This document shows, piece by piece, positions 37,712 through 46,943 of a stretch of 64,000 nucleotides of DNA (position 1 is its first letter; every line of letters starts with the position of its first letter). The DNA is taken from NCBI GenBank assembly GCA_963845735.1, contig CAWJTR010000014.1:124001-188000 (forward strand), written 5' to 3'. The DNA is from AP-15 sp963845735. Lineage in GTDB: Bacteria > Pseudomonadota > Alphaproteobacteria > ATCC43930 > CGMCC-115725. Under the pieces are notes generated by a model, which was not told the DNA's origin, did no database searches, and saw only the letters and a list, made by a program, of their open reading frames with translations. The position numbers and the translations under genes were made by a program.

Positions 37712-39127
37712 TTAGAGCGGTATGTGTTCGCGCGTCTGCGGTGTCAAACTGCCAGGGCGACCGACGAAATTGGGCGAGCGGGACACGACCCGGTTGCGTC
37801 CCTCCGCCTTTGCGCAATAGAGAGCATCGTCGGCGCGTTTGAGTAGTCGATCGCGATCGTCGCTACCCGCAATGGCGCTGGTTATGCCGATACTGACGGT
37901 TATGGGAAGGCGTTCGTCGCTCGCTCGAATGGTGAAGGGCTCGTTCGCTATCGCCAATCGCAGCCGCTCGCCCACCGCGATGGCGATGGCCGGGCCGGTT
38001 TCGGGCATCACCACGACGAACTCCTCGCCGCCCAGGCGGGCGACGAGGTCGACGCTGCGCACCGTGTTCGTCGCACGGGCGGCGAGCTCGCGCAGAACGT
38101 CGTCACCGGCGGCATGGCCGTAGGTGTCGTTGACCTGCTTGAAATGATCGATATCGACCAGCAGAACCGCCGCGTCGAGTCCGTCGCGGCTCACTCGCGC
38201 GACAAGCTCGTCAAGATGGGCAAGAAGGTAGCGGCGATTGTAGAGTCCGGTCAGCTCATCAGTCAGCGCGAGCGAAAGGCTGCGCTGGTAGTTGTCGTTC
38301 AGACGGTCCTGCAGCCGCTTCCGCCGGATCTGGGTGTTCGTGCGCGCCAAGAGCTCGTTGCGATCGACGGGGCGGATCAGGTAGTCGTTCGCGCCGAGAT
38401 CGAGTCCTTTCGCGAGGCGAGGTAGATCTCGTTCCGCGGCAATCAGCAAGATCGGCAGTTGGCGGAAAAGTTCATTTCCCCGGCACTGCGACACCAACCG
38501 CAACGGGTCGCCGTCCGGCGTGGTCAGGCTTGCGATAATCAGCTCGGTCTCATCGTCAAGTCGCGACTGCGCTTCGGTGCAGCTGCCGACGACGGTCACC
38601 CGGTGAGCAAGCGCCAAGGTTTCCGACATCCGGGCGGCGGCGAACGCATCCTCTTCGACAATCAGAACGCGTGCCGGTCCGCCCTCCTCGGCGACGGATT
38701 GGGAACCGCCAAAGCGACCGCAGATCTCGTCGCGCAGCCGCCATTCTTCCATCATGCGCTTCAGCCGAGCCAGCGAGCGCACCCGCGCGAACAACGCGAT
38801 GTCATTGACCGGCTTCGTCAAAAAATCATCCGCCCCGGCCTCCAACCCACGCAGCCGGTTGGCGGCATCGGATAAGGCGGTCACCATAACCACCGGTAGA
38901 TCGGCGGTCCGCGGGTTGGCTTTCAAACGGCGGCAGACCTCGAAACCATCCATGCGCGGCATCATCACGTCGAGCAGGATGACATCCGGCAGCTCAGCGT
39001 CGGCAATTTCCAGCGCAGCGCTGCCGCTTGAGGCGGACAGAACGTCGAAATATTCGCTTGATAGCTTGGCCTCGAGGAGTTTGACGTTGATTGCTATGTC
39101 GTCGACGACCAGAACTCGTGCGGACAT
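37712..39127 (-). CDS. pleD: PleD-type response regulator: receiver, degenerate receiver, GGDEF diguanylate cyclase
   Basis: A 471-residue cytoplasmic diguanylate cyclase. The first receiver (1-120) has the acid pair in VLVVDDIAINV and the phosphoacceptor D53 in LPDVILLDVMMPRMDG. The second receiver (about 152-275) has lost its aspartate: the matching segment is ELIIASLTTPDGD. The GGDEF domain starts at LALTDELTGLYNRRYL and its active loop is GGEEF. The product-inhibition RxxD site is RSVD, five residues before. It belongs in an operon with divK, and by analogy to Caulobacter controls cell polarity and surface attachment. Residue numbers are approximate. Confidence 0.95.
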   Translation of the reverse strand: MSARVLVVDDIAINVKLLEAKLSSEYFDVLSASSGSAALEIADAELPDVILLDVMMPRMDGFEVCRRLKANPRTADLPVVMVTALSDAANRLRGLEAGADDFLTKPVNDIALFARVRSLARLKRMMEEWRLRDEICGRFGGSQSVAEEGGPARVLIVEEDAFAAARMSETLALAHRVTVVGSCTEAQSRLDDETELIIASLTTPDGDPLRLVSQCRGNELFRQLPILLIAAERDLPRLAKGLDLGANDYLIRPVDRNELLARTNTQIRRKRLQDRLNDNYQRSLSLALTDELTGLYNRRYLLAHLDELVARVSRDGLDAAVLLVDIDHFKQVNDTYGHAAGDDVLRELAARATNTVRSVDLVARLGGEEFVVVMPETGPAIAIAVGERLRLAIANEPFTIRASDERLPITVSIGITSAIAGSDDRDRLLKRADDALYCAKAEGRNRVVSRSPNFVGRPGSLTPQTREHIPL

Positions 39128-39166
39128 CGGTCGCTCCGACGCTACGGGTGTAAATAAGTCGCGCTT

Positions 39167-39577
39167 TCAGGAAAGAAAGCGCTCGACAGTTTGCAGAAAG
39201 CTAGCCACGGAAATCGGCTTGGCAATGTAATCTTCGCAGCCACCGTCGCGCATCTTTTCCCTGTCTCCTTTCATGGCGAAGGCAGTCACCGCAATGATCG
39301 GGATCATGCTGACGCTCTTGTCTTCCTTAATCCATTTGGTGACTTCAAGGCCTGAGACTTCTGGAAGCTGAATATCCATCAGGATAAGATCGGGACGATG
39401 CTGCCGGGCGAGAGCCAGCGCTTCGACGCCATCTTTCGTCTGCAGCGTATCATAACCATGTGCCACGAGAAGATCGTTGAAGAGTTTCATATTGAGGTCA
39501 TTGTCCTCGACGATCAAGACTTTCTGCCGCAGCGGCCGAATGCCGGTCCTACCGGATTTCACGCATTCGATGGTCAT
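39167..39577 (-). CDS. divK: DivK cell-cycle response regulator
   Basis: A single-domain receiver of about 136 residues, with the core VLIVEDNDLNMKLFNDLLVA, the phosphoacceptor Asp in PDLILMDIQLPEVSG, the Thr in IIAVTAFAMKG and the lysine in EDYIAKPISVASF. The near-identical sequence style and the direct neighbour pleD (39 bases apart, same strand) identify it as DivK, which in Caulobacter interacts with DivJ, PleC and DivL to control CtrA. The start is uncertain: ATG 39577 is used, ATG 39595 is upstream, and the conserved part begins about 20 residues in. Confidence 0.93.
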   Translation of the reverse strand: MTIECVKSGRTGIRPLRQKVLIVEDNDLNMKLFNDLLVAHGYDTLQTKDGVEALALARQHRPDLILMDIQLPEVSGLEVTKWIKEDKSVSMIPIIAVTAFAMKGDREKMRDGGCEDYIAKPISVASFLQTVERFLS

Positions 39578-39751
39578 GCTTCGCGGCCTTGTCAACAGAT
39601 GCTCAAATAACGGCTCGGCCGGTGATTGCCATCAGCACGCTGTGGCGCCCGTGGTTACGCGGATCCTCCGATTGGCTTTTAACGGTCTGGGTTTAATAAT
39701 TGATGAGCGCCGATGTCGCGTCATGACCTCCGAAGCAGAAAGATCGGGCCA

Positions 39752-40672
39752 ATGACGACGCGCCTTCGTATCGGCATCGATGTCGGCGGCACCAAGATAG
39801 AGGGTGCGGTCATCGACGAGTCTGGGACGGTGCAGCTGCGGCGCAGGACCTCATCCCCGGCCGGAGATTACCGGGCCACGATTGCCGCCATCGTCGCCAT
39901 CATCGGCGACATCGAGCGGGATCTCGGCGTCACAGCCTCAGTCGGGATCGGCATTCCGGGAGCGATCTCCCCGGCCACCGGCCTGGTAAAAAACGCGAAT
40001 TCCACCTGGCTGATCGGTCGTCCGCTGCAACGCGACCTGGAAACGGCGCTGGCGCGGCCGGTTCGGCTGGCCAATGACGCCAATTGCTTCGCGCTCTCTG
40101 AAGCCACCGACGGCGCCGCAGCCGGGGCCGAGACGGTGTTCGGCGTCATCCTCGGAACCGGCGTCGGCGGAGGCATCGCACTAAACGGACAGATCCAGGT
40201 CGGCGCCAATGCGATCGCCGGCGAGTGGGGTCACAACTCACTTCCCTGGCCGGGGCCGGACGAGACGCCGGGGCCGGCATGCTGGTGCGGCCGGTCAGGC
40301 TGCATCGAGACCTTTTTATCCGGGCCAGGATTGGCGGCGGATCATCGCCTTCATACAGGTCGAAGCCTGACCGCCCGCGAAATAGCCCACACCGCCGAGA
40401 CCGGCGATCCGGTCTGCCGAGCGACCTTGGCGCGCTACAGCGACCGGCTGGCGCGCGGCCTTGCTTTGGTCATCAACGTGATCGACCCCGAAGTGATCGT
40501 GCTGGGCGGCGGTCTCTCCGCGATCGGCATGCTGTATGACGAGGTCCCGCGGCGGTGGCAGCGTTATGTATTTTCCGATCGGATCCTTACCCGCCTGCTA
40601 GCCCCTGCCCATGGCGATTCGAGCGGGGTGCGGGGAGCGGCCTGGTTGTGGTTGCCCGAGCCCTCGGGGTGA
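39752..40672 (+). CDS. ROK family sugar kinase (fructokinase-like)
   Basis: A 306-residue ROK kinase. It begins RLRIGIDVGGTKIEGAVIDE, the ATP-binding motif. The catalytic aspartate lies in LANDANCFALSEA, with GVILGTGVGGGIALNGQI. The zinc signature is CWCGRSGCIETFLSG and the C-terminal glycine motif is VIVLGGGLSAIG. ROK fructokinases and N-acetylglucosamine kinases share all this, and fructose is most probable. The gene ends four bases inside the dinB start, a coupling with an unrelated DNA polymerase that has no obvious biological link. Confidence 0.88.
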   Translation: MTTRLRIGIDVGGTKIEGAVIDESGTVQLRRRTSSPAGDYRATIAAIVAIIGDIERDLGVTASVGIGIPGAISPATGLVKNANSTWLIGRPLQRDLETALARPVRLANDANCFALSEATDGAAAGAETVFGVILGTGVGGGIALNGQIQVGANAIAGEWGHNSLPWPGPDETPGPACWCGRSGCIETFLSGPGLAADHRLHTGRSLTAREIAHTAETGDPVCRATLARYSDRLARGLALVINVIDPEVIVLGGGLSAIGMLYDEVPRRWQRYVFSDRILTRLLAPAHGDSSGVRGAAWLWLPEPSG

Positions 40673-41992
40673 GCACGCTATGCCGCGACTGCGCAACGCT
40701 TTGCGCGTCGGCTCCGCCGGACCGCCGATGCGCCCGGTGCGGATCGCCGAGGCTCGTCGATCACGATGCACTCGGTACATTGTCGATCGCTCATGTCGAT
40801 TGCGACGCGTTTTATGCCACTGTCGAGAAGCGCGAGCGGCCCGAACTCGCCGACCGACCGGTCATCGTCGGCGGCGGCGCGCGCGGAGTCGTTCTTGCCT
40901 GCTGCTATGTGTCGCGGCTCTACGGCGTGCGCTCGGCGATGCCGATGTTCAAGGCGCTGGCCGCCTGCCCCGCTGCGGTCGTGATCCACCCGGACATGGC
41001 CAAATATCGCGAGGTCGGACGCGCTGTACGCGCTGAGTTGCGGCGGCTCACGCCGTTGGTTGAACCGGTGTCGATCGATGAGGCGTTCCTCGATCTCTCG
41101 GGCACCGAAAAGCTCTACGGTGCGGTACCTGCCCAGCTTCTCGCCACACTTGCACAGCGAGTCGAAACGACGCTGAAAATCACCCTGTCGATCGGGTTAA
41201 GCGATAGCAAGTTTCTCGCCAAGATTGCCTCCGATCTCGACAAGCCGCGCGGCTTTGCGGTCCTCAGCCGCGGCGATGCGCCGGCGTTCTTCGCCGACAA
41301 GCCGGTATCATTGCTGTGGGGGGTCGGCATCGCACTGCAGCGCCGGCTCGCCGCCGATGGCATTACCCTGGTAGGCCAGCTTGCCGCGATCGGCGAGCGC
41401 GAGCTTGCCGCGCGCTATGGCCGGCTTGGAACGCGACTCGCCCACCTCGCTCGGGGTGTCGACGACCGCGCCGTCCTTGCTCATGCCCCGAGCTCGCTCG
41501 ATCTCGGCGGAAACCACCTTGGCGCAGGATGAAGCCGATGCGGAGGTCCTAGCGCACGCCCTTTGGCCGCTGTGCGATCGGGTTTCGGGGCATTTGAAAG
41601 AGGCCTCCCTGGCCGCCGGGTCGGTTATCTTGAAGCTCAAGACCGGCGATTTTCGTTTGCGCACGCGGTCGCGTCGCCTCGCCGATCCCACTCAGGTCGC
41701 CGAAACTCTGTTTCGCATCGCCTCGGCGCTGCTCGCGTCCGAAGCAGACGGCGTCACTCCCTATCGGCTAATCGGCGTCGGCGCCGACCTGCTTGTGGAC
41801 GGTAGCGAAGCCGATCTACCGACCTTGTTCGATGATGAGCTCGGCCGGCCGCGCCGGCTCGAGCAGACGATCGACGAGATCCGCGGGCGTCTCGGCGACG
41901 ACTCGGTGCGCCGCGGGCGCGACCTGGCGCGCCTCGGTGTGCGCTCAGCCGCAGAGGTTGCGCCGCATGCGGTCCCGCATGAGCGGGAGTAG
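40669..41992 (+). CDS. dinB: DNA polymerase IV with N-terminal zinc-ribbon-like extension, one frameshift
   Basis: A Y-family translesion polymerase of about 440 residues. From GTG 40669 it has a four-cysteine N-terminal extension (TLCRDCATLC, then RRCARCGSPR). The catalytic core follows: IAHVDCDAFYATVEKRE, with SIDEAFLDLSG carrying the metal-binding Asp and Glu, and LSIGLSDSKFLAKIAS. The helix-hairpin-helix region is SLLWGVGIALQRRL. Near 41490 the frame shifts by one base and the little-finger domain continues as RSISAETTLAQDEADAEVL to the stop at 41992. The extension is a known alphaproteobacterial variant. No LexA box is visible. Confidence 0.88.
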
Positions 41993-42014
41993 CGCCTAAA
42001 AGACCAGGCGTCGA

Positions 42015-42833
42015 TCAGCATCGCGGTTTGTTCAGCGCCTCAATGTCGTCGAGCTTGGCGCGGATCGAATAATCGCCATAATCGATCGTCATGTCGCGTG
42101 AGACGCCATTGTCGAGCAGGTGCATCCCGAGCTCGTAATCAGGCTCTTCGGCATGGGCGTCGACCGGAAAGAAGGCGAGCCGAATATACCAGCCAAGCCG
42201 CTCTAGCAGCGGGCTCAGCTTCGCCGAGGCCGGGTCGGCGGTGATCCTGGTCCCAATCACGGCCGAAACCTGAACGGCGTTTTCATCGGCGGCGCCATCG
42301 AACACCTGACGTGAGACGAAAGTTTTGCCCTCGCGAGCCGCGTCGATCAGCAAGATCGTGTGAGCGCTGGGAAACAACACGCCGGGCGCGAGCTTCAGCG
42401 TGTGCGGCTGCGGCTTGGTGAACTCGGCGACGCCGCCCTTACCAGGCCCGTCGAGCCGTGCTTCGCCGCGGATCTCCTGATCGCGTTCGCCGTTTCGGGT
42501 CTGCAGCTGATTAAAGCGATAGCGCAGCCCATCTTTAGATTCCCAGGTAACAAAGCTCGAAGCGATATCGACGTCGCGGCTTTCTGCGTAGTGCATCTTG
42601 AGGCGATAACGCTGCTCGATCGTCCAACCGTCGCAAGTCTCGCCCCACTCATAGTCCATTGTGCCGTTCGCGTCGATTACACCCGAATCGGTGCGCGCCA
42701 ATTCCAGGGTCATCGAATAGAGAGCCCGGTGCGGTGCGATCTCGGCGCCGTGCGTCGCCGGGGCCGCAGTGATCACGACGACAACACCCGCCGCAACGAG
42801 CGACGGTTTCAGGCGCCGCGCGATCTTAAGCAA
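42015..42833 (-). CDS. eipB: EipB family periplasmic envelope-integrity protein (DUF1849)
   Basis: A 272-residue exported protein. An N-terminal signal (SLVAAGVVVVITAAPATHG) is followed by IAPHRALYSMTLELAR and DYEWGETCDGWTIEQRY, which hold the first conserved cysteine. APGVLFPSAHTILLIDAAR and YELGMHLLDNGVSRDMTIDYG are further family blocks, and the last residue is a cysteine (ALNKPRC). In Brucella the two cysteines form a disulfide in an open beta-spiral and the protein supports envelope integrity and stress resistance. The gene is intact and follows aspS on the same strand. Confidence 0.92.
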   Translation of the reverse strand: MLKIARRLKPSLVAAGVVVVITAAPATHGAEIAPHRALYSMTLELARTDSGVIDANGTMDYEWGETCDGWTIEQRYRLKMHYAESRDVDIASSFVTWESKDGLRYRFNQLQTRNGERDQEIRGEARLDGPGKGGVAEFTKPQPHTLKLAPGVLFPSAHTILLIDAAREGKTFVSRQVFDGAADENAVQVSAVIGTRITADPASAKLSPLLERLGWYIRLAFFPVDAHAEEPDYELGMHLLDNGVSRDMTIDYGDYSIRAKLDDIEALNKPRC

Positions 42834-42975
42834 AATGCTCTCCCGTCAATACCGACGGCCGCAGCCGGCAATACCGACCGTTAACCACTTTGTGCTCCCT
42901 GCGGGATGCTCGCGTCAATTCGGGCCCGGCAGGTGCAGGTTCGGCGCAACAGCGGCACCGCTCGGCAAATACCGC

Positions 42976-44765
42976 TCAAGAATTCTTCTTTTCCGATGGC
43001 GGAACGAGCCGCAAATGCAGCTCGCTGAGCCGCTCGGACGGAATTGGCGCCGGCGCCTGCATCATCAGGTCGCGCGCCTGCTGGTTCATCGGGAAGGCGA
43101 TAATCTCGCGGATATTGGGTGTATCCGCCAGCAGCATGACGATGCGGTCGATGCCCGGCGCCAGCCCGCCATGCGGCGGCGCGCCGTATTTGAATGCGTT
43201 GAGCATGCCGGCGAAGCGGGCCTCGACATCGGCAGCCGGATAGCCGGCAATGGCAAACGCCTTGTACATGATCTCGCGGCTGTGATTACGGATCGCACCG
43301 GAGGCTAGCTCGACGCCATTGCAAACGATGTCGTACTGATGGGCGGCGATATCGAGCGGATCTTGCTCTTCGAGCGCCGCCAGCCCGCCCTGCGGCATCG
43401 AGAACGGGTTGTGGCTGAACTCGATTTTGCCGGTCTCCTCGTCCAGCTCATACATCGGAAAATCGACGATCCAGCAGAATTCGAAGATCCCGTCCTTGGT
43501 CAGGCCGAGATCGCGCCCGACCTTTAGCCGCGCGGCGGCGGCGAACGGCGCAAACTGCTGCGGCTTGCCGCAGACAAAAAAGACTGCGTCGCCATCGCCG
43601 AGCCCGAGTTCGCCGCGCAAAGCTTCGGTCGGCTCCGGCGCGAGATTCCGAGCGACCGGGCCGGCGCCCTCGCCATTGCGGAAGAAAACGTAGGCAAGCC
43701 CCGGCTGGCCCTCCGATTGGGCCCAAGCATTCATCTGATCGCAAAAGGCGCGGCTGCCGCCGGTCGGCGCCGGGATCGCGAAGACACAAATGCCGGGGTC
43801 GGAAGCGATCAGATCGGCGAATATCCTGAACCCCGAACCACGGAAGTGCGCGGTAACGTCGCGCGATCTCTATCGGGTTTCGCAGATCGGGTTTGTCGGT
43901 CGCGTAGCGCTGCATTGCATCCCGATAGGTGACGCGCGGGAACGGCGGCGGTGTAACTGGCCGGCCGCTGCCGAATTCGACGAAGATGCCGTGCAAGACC
44001 GGCTCGATCGCGGCAAAGACGTCCTCTTGGGTGACAAAGGACATCTCGAAATCAAGCTGGTAGAACTCACCGGGCGCCCGGTCGGCGCGCCCCGCCTCGT
44101 CGCGAAAGCACGGCGCGATTTGGAAATAGCGATCGAATCCGGCGACCATCAGCAATTGCTTAAATTGCTGAGGCGCTTGGGGCAGCGCATAGAACTCGCC
44201 GGGATGCAATCGGCTCGGCACGTAATAGGGCCGCGCGCCTTCGGGGGAATCCGGCAGTCAGGATCGGCGTCTGAAACTCGTTGAAGCCCTGTTCGATCAT
44301 CCGGCGGCGGATCGAGGCAATGACCTGCGCGCGCAGCATGATGTTGGCGTGGGCCCGCTCGCGCCGCAGGTCGAGAAAGCGGTAGGCGAGGCGCATCTCC
44401 TCGGGGTACTCGGCCTCGGCATTGACCGGGAACGGCAGCGGATCAGCCTCCGACCGGACCTCCATCTCGGCAATCGCGAGCTCGACCTCGCCAGTGTCGA
44501 GCTTGGGATTGACGGTGTCGGGCGAGCGGGCCTCGACGGTACCGGTCAGGGTTAGGACGCTTTCGAGCCTTAGCGCGTCGGCAGCGGCAAATAGCGGCGA
44601 GGACGCATCGATCACGCATTGGGTAATGCCATAATGATCGCGAAGGTCGATAAACAGCAGGTGGCCGTGATCGCGTTTGCGGTGGACCCAACCCGACAGC
44701 CGGGCCGGCCGCCCGGCATCGGCAAGACGCAGCGCTCCGCAGGTATGGGTACGATAGGCGTGCAT
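42976..44765 (-). CDS. aspS: Aspartyl-tRNA synthetase, two frameshifts
   Basis: A class II synthetase of about 596 residues, spread over three frames. The N-terminal OB-fold part starts MHAYRTHTCGALR and has LSGWVHRKRDHGHLLFIDLR. Motif 1 is IRRRMIEQGFNEFQTPIL. Near 44248 a shift in a ccccc run leads to SRLHPGEFYALPQAPQQFKQ, and motif 2 is YFQIAPCFRDEAGRADRAP. Near 43860 a second shift leads to FAIPAPTGGSRAF and the C-terminal motif 3 GLAPGIDRIVMLLADT. It charges tRNA-Asp (and tRNA-Asn if nondiscriminating). It is essential, so the shifts are almost certainly sequence errors. The ATG at 44765 is the start of the family. Confidence 0.95.
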
Positions 44766-44941
44766 TGAACAGGTCCGGCGCGGCGTTGCAGGCGAGCTGG
44801 TAATCGGCACGGAACGGCGCGCTTGTCAAGGCGACCCCCGGATCGGAAAGCGCCATCCGGTCTTGACGGGTGCGATTTGCCTCCCCTCGCACGAGCAGAT
44901 GTGGTACCCGCTGGTTGCAGTGACGGCCGGCCGGGGCTTGT

Positions 44942-45583
44942 GTGAGCGACATCTTCCGCGAAATCGACGAAGAGCTTCGTCGCGACAATCTGCTCAAGCT
45001 GTGGTCGCGCTACGGACGTTATGTGATAGCCGTGGCGGCGGTCGCGCTGATCATCGCCGGCTGCGTGGTCGCTTGGCAGGCGCACCAGCTCTCCGAACGC
45101 CGCGCACAATCGGCTCGTTATGCCGGGGCTCTGGCGTTGGCCCGTGCGGGAAAGACTGCCGACGCCGCCACGGTGTTCGCATCTATTGCTCGCGAGGGCG
45201 GCGGCTATTCGATTCTCGCGTCCTTTGAGGACGCGGCGCTGCTTGCAATGGCGGGCGATCATAAGGGTGCCGTCGCGGTCTATGACTCGATTGCTGATGC
45301 GAGCAGCGTCGATCCCGCCTTTCGGGATCTAGCGCTGGTGCTTTCGGTCATGCAGAGCACACCCGAGGCCAATCCGCAGGCGACGATCACCCGTCTGGCG
45401 CCGCTGACCGCTCCCGGCAATCCGTGGCGCCCGACGGCGGTGGAGCTAACTGCAGCAGCAAAGCTCAAGCTCGGCGAAGCTAAGGCTGCGCTCGCTCTCT
45501 ATAAGAGTCTCGCCGATGATCTTACCGCGCCGCGGAGTCTGCGCGCCCGGGCTGCGGAAATGGCGGCGGCGCTTGCCCTGTAG
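44942..45583 (+). CDS. YfgM-like tetratricopeptide membrane protein
   Basis: A 213-residue protein with a single N-terminal anchor (YVIAVAAVALIIAGCVVAW, residues about 27-45) preceded by the basic segment RRDNLLKLWSRYGR. The C-terminal domain of alpha-helical TPR-like repeats faces the periplasm (AGALALARAGKTADAATVF, GDHKGAVAVYDSIA, LGEAKAALALYKSL). E. coli YfgM interacts with the Sec translocon and PpiD. The order yfgM-bamB-der is conserved, which supports the call. A GTG start at 44942 is divergent from aspS, 176 bases away. Confidence 0.82.
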   Translation: MSDIFREIDEELRRDNLLKLWSRYGRYVIAVAAVALIIAGCVVAWQAHQLSERRAQSARYAGALALARAGKTADAATVFASIAREGGGYSILASFEDAALLAMAGDHKGAVAVYDSIADASSVDPAFRDLALVLSVMQSTPEANPQATITRLAPLTAPGNPWRPTAVELTAAAKLKLGEAKAALALYKSLADDLTAPRSLRARAAEMAAALAL

Positions 45584-45602
45584 TCCCAGTTCCCGCCTCC
45601 AG

Positions 45603-46916
45603 ATGCTCCGATCTGCCGTTGCTTTGCTGTTGTCGATCGGCTTGATACTTGCCGGATGCAGCTGGTTCGGAAGCAAGAAACAGCCGCTACCGGGCGAGCG
45701 GATCTCGGTATTGAGCCTCGATCGCCAGCTCAAACCAGACCCTGATCTCGCCAAGATCGCGATCACTTTGCCGAAGCCGGTGGTCAATCCGGACTGGCCG
45801 CAGCCCGGTGGATATCCGAATCACGCCATGCAGCATCTGGCGCTGCCCGCAACTCTTACCCAGGTCTGGAAGACCAGCATCGGAGAAGGCTCGTCGCGAT
45901 ATACGCAGGTCCTGTCCCAGCCAATCGTGGTCAACGGACGGGTTTTCGCGATGGACGGCGGCTCCCAGGTCGGCGCCTATGATGCCGCAACCGGTAATCA
46001 AATCTGGCGGGTGGATGTCAAACCTGCCGAGAGTTCCGGCAGCTCTTTCGGCGGCGGCGTCGCCTTTTGGAAGGGTCGACTCTACGTATCGACTGGCTAC
46101 GCACAGGTTTTGGCGCTCGATCCGACGAGCGGCAAGGTCGTCTGGAGGGTCGGCGTCGGCGACCCGGTGCGCAGCGGCCCGACAGTGACGGATGGGCGCA
46201 TCTACGTCGTGACCGTCGAAAACGAGCTGGTCGCCCTAGCGACGGATGACGGGCGGCGGTTATGGAGCCACAACGGCATCCCCGAGACGGCAGGGTTGGT
46301 CGGTAGCTCCAGCCCAGCGGTCGAAGGAGAGGTGGTCGTAGTGGGCTATTCATCGGGCGAACTTTACGCGCTTACCGTCGAGAATGGTCGGGCGTTGTGG
46401 TCCGACAATCTCGCCGCCACGCGCAGCGCCGACGCGGTTTCAGCTCTCGCCGATATTCGCGGTCGGCCGGTTATCGACCGCGGGCGAGTGTTCGCCGTCA
46501 GCCACAGCGGGCGCATGGTGTCAATCGATATACGAAGCGGCGAACGCAATTGGGAGCAGGATATCGGCTCCACTCACGGCCCGTGGGTGGCCGGCGACTA
46601 TCTCTATGTCCTGTCGAACGACAGCGAACTCATCTGTCTGACGCGAAACGATGGCAAAGTGCGATGGGTGCGTCAGCTCCCCGCCTACGAGGACGAGAAG
46701 GCGAAGGAAGATCCAATCCAATGGGCCGGTCCGGTGCTGGGCGGCGACCGGCTGATCCTGCTGTCCTCGAATGGCTGGGCGCTTTCGGTCTCGCCCTATA
46801 CCGGCGAGCCGCTCGGCCGGGAGGAGATGCCGGCCGGCGCCTTTGTCGATCCGGTTATCGCGAACAATACCCTTTACGTGCTGACCGACAACGCCGAGCT
46901 TTCCGCCTATCGCTGA
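45603..46916 (+). CDS. bamB: Outer-membrane assembly lipoprotein BamB
   Basis: A 437-residue lipoprotein: lipobox LILAGCS near residue 18, then an eight-bladed beta-propeller of PQQ-like repeats such as VFAMDGGSQVGAYDAATGNQ, LYVSTGYAQVLALDPTSGKV, VYVVTVENELVALATDDG-type units and the terminal AELSAYR. BamB helps BamA fold outer-membrane proteins. It lies 19 bases after the YfgM-like gene and 27 before der. Anchorage is in the inner leaflet of the outer membrane. An upstream in-frame start (45516) lies in the TPR gene; ATG 45603 is right because it starts the signal peptide. Confidence 0.94.
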   Translation: MLRSAVALLLSIGLILAGCSWFGSKKQPLPGERISVLSLDRQLKPDPDLAKIAITLPKPVVNPDWPQPGGYPNHAMQHLALPATLTQVWKTSIGEGSSRYTQVLSQPIVVNGRVFAMDGGSQVGAYDAATGNQIWRVDVKPAESSGSSFGGGVAFWKGRLYVSTGYAQVLALDPTSGKVVWRVGVGDPVRSGPTVTDGRIYVVTVENELVALATDDGRRLWSHNGIPETAGLVGSSSPAVEGEVVVVGYSSGELYALTVENGRALWSDNLAATRSADAVSALADIRGRPVIDRGRVFAVSHSGRMVSIDIRSGERNWEQDIGSTHGPWVAGDYLYVLSNDSELICLTRNDGKVRWVRQLPAYEDEKAKEDPIQWAGPVLGGDRLILLSSNGWALSVSPYTGEPLGREEMPAGAFVDPVIANNTLYVLTDNAELSAYR

Positions 46917-46943
46917 TCCTGATTGCGTCGGCGGCGCTTTCCG

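Noticed and set aside
39690..39712. TTAA-N-TTAA sequence upstream of the ROK kinase, like a CtrA binding site
   Set aside because: The two TTAA half-sites are 10 bases apart instead of the required 7, so it does not match the CtrA consensus.
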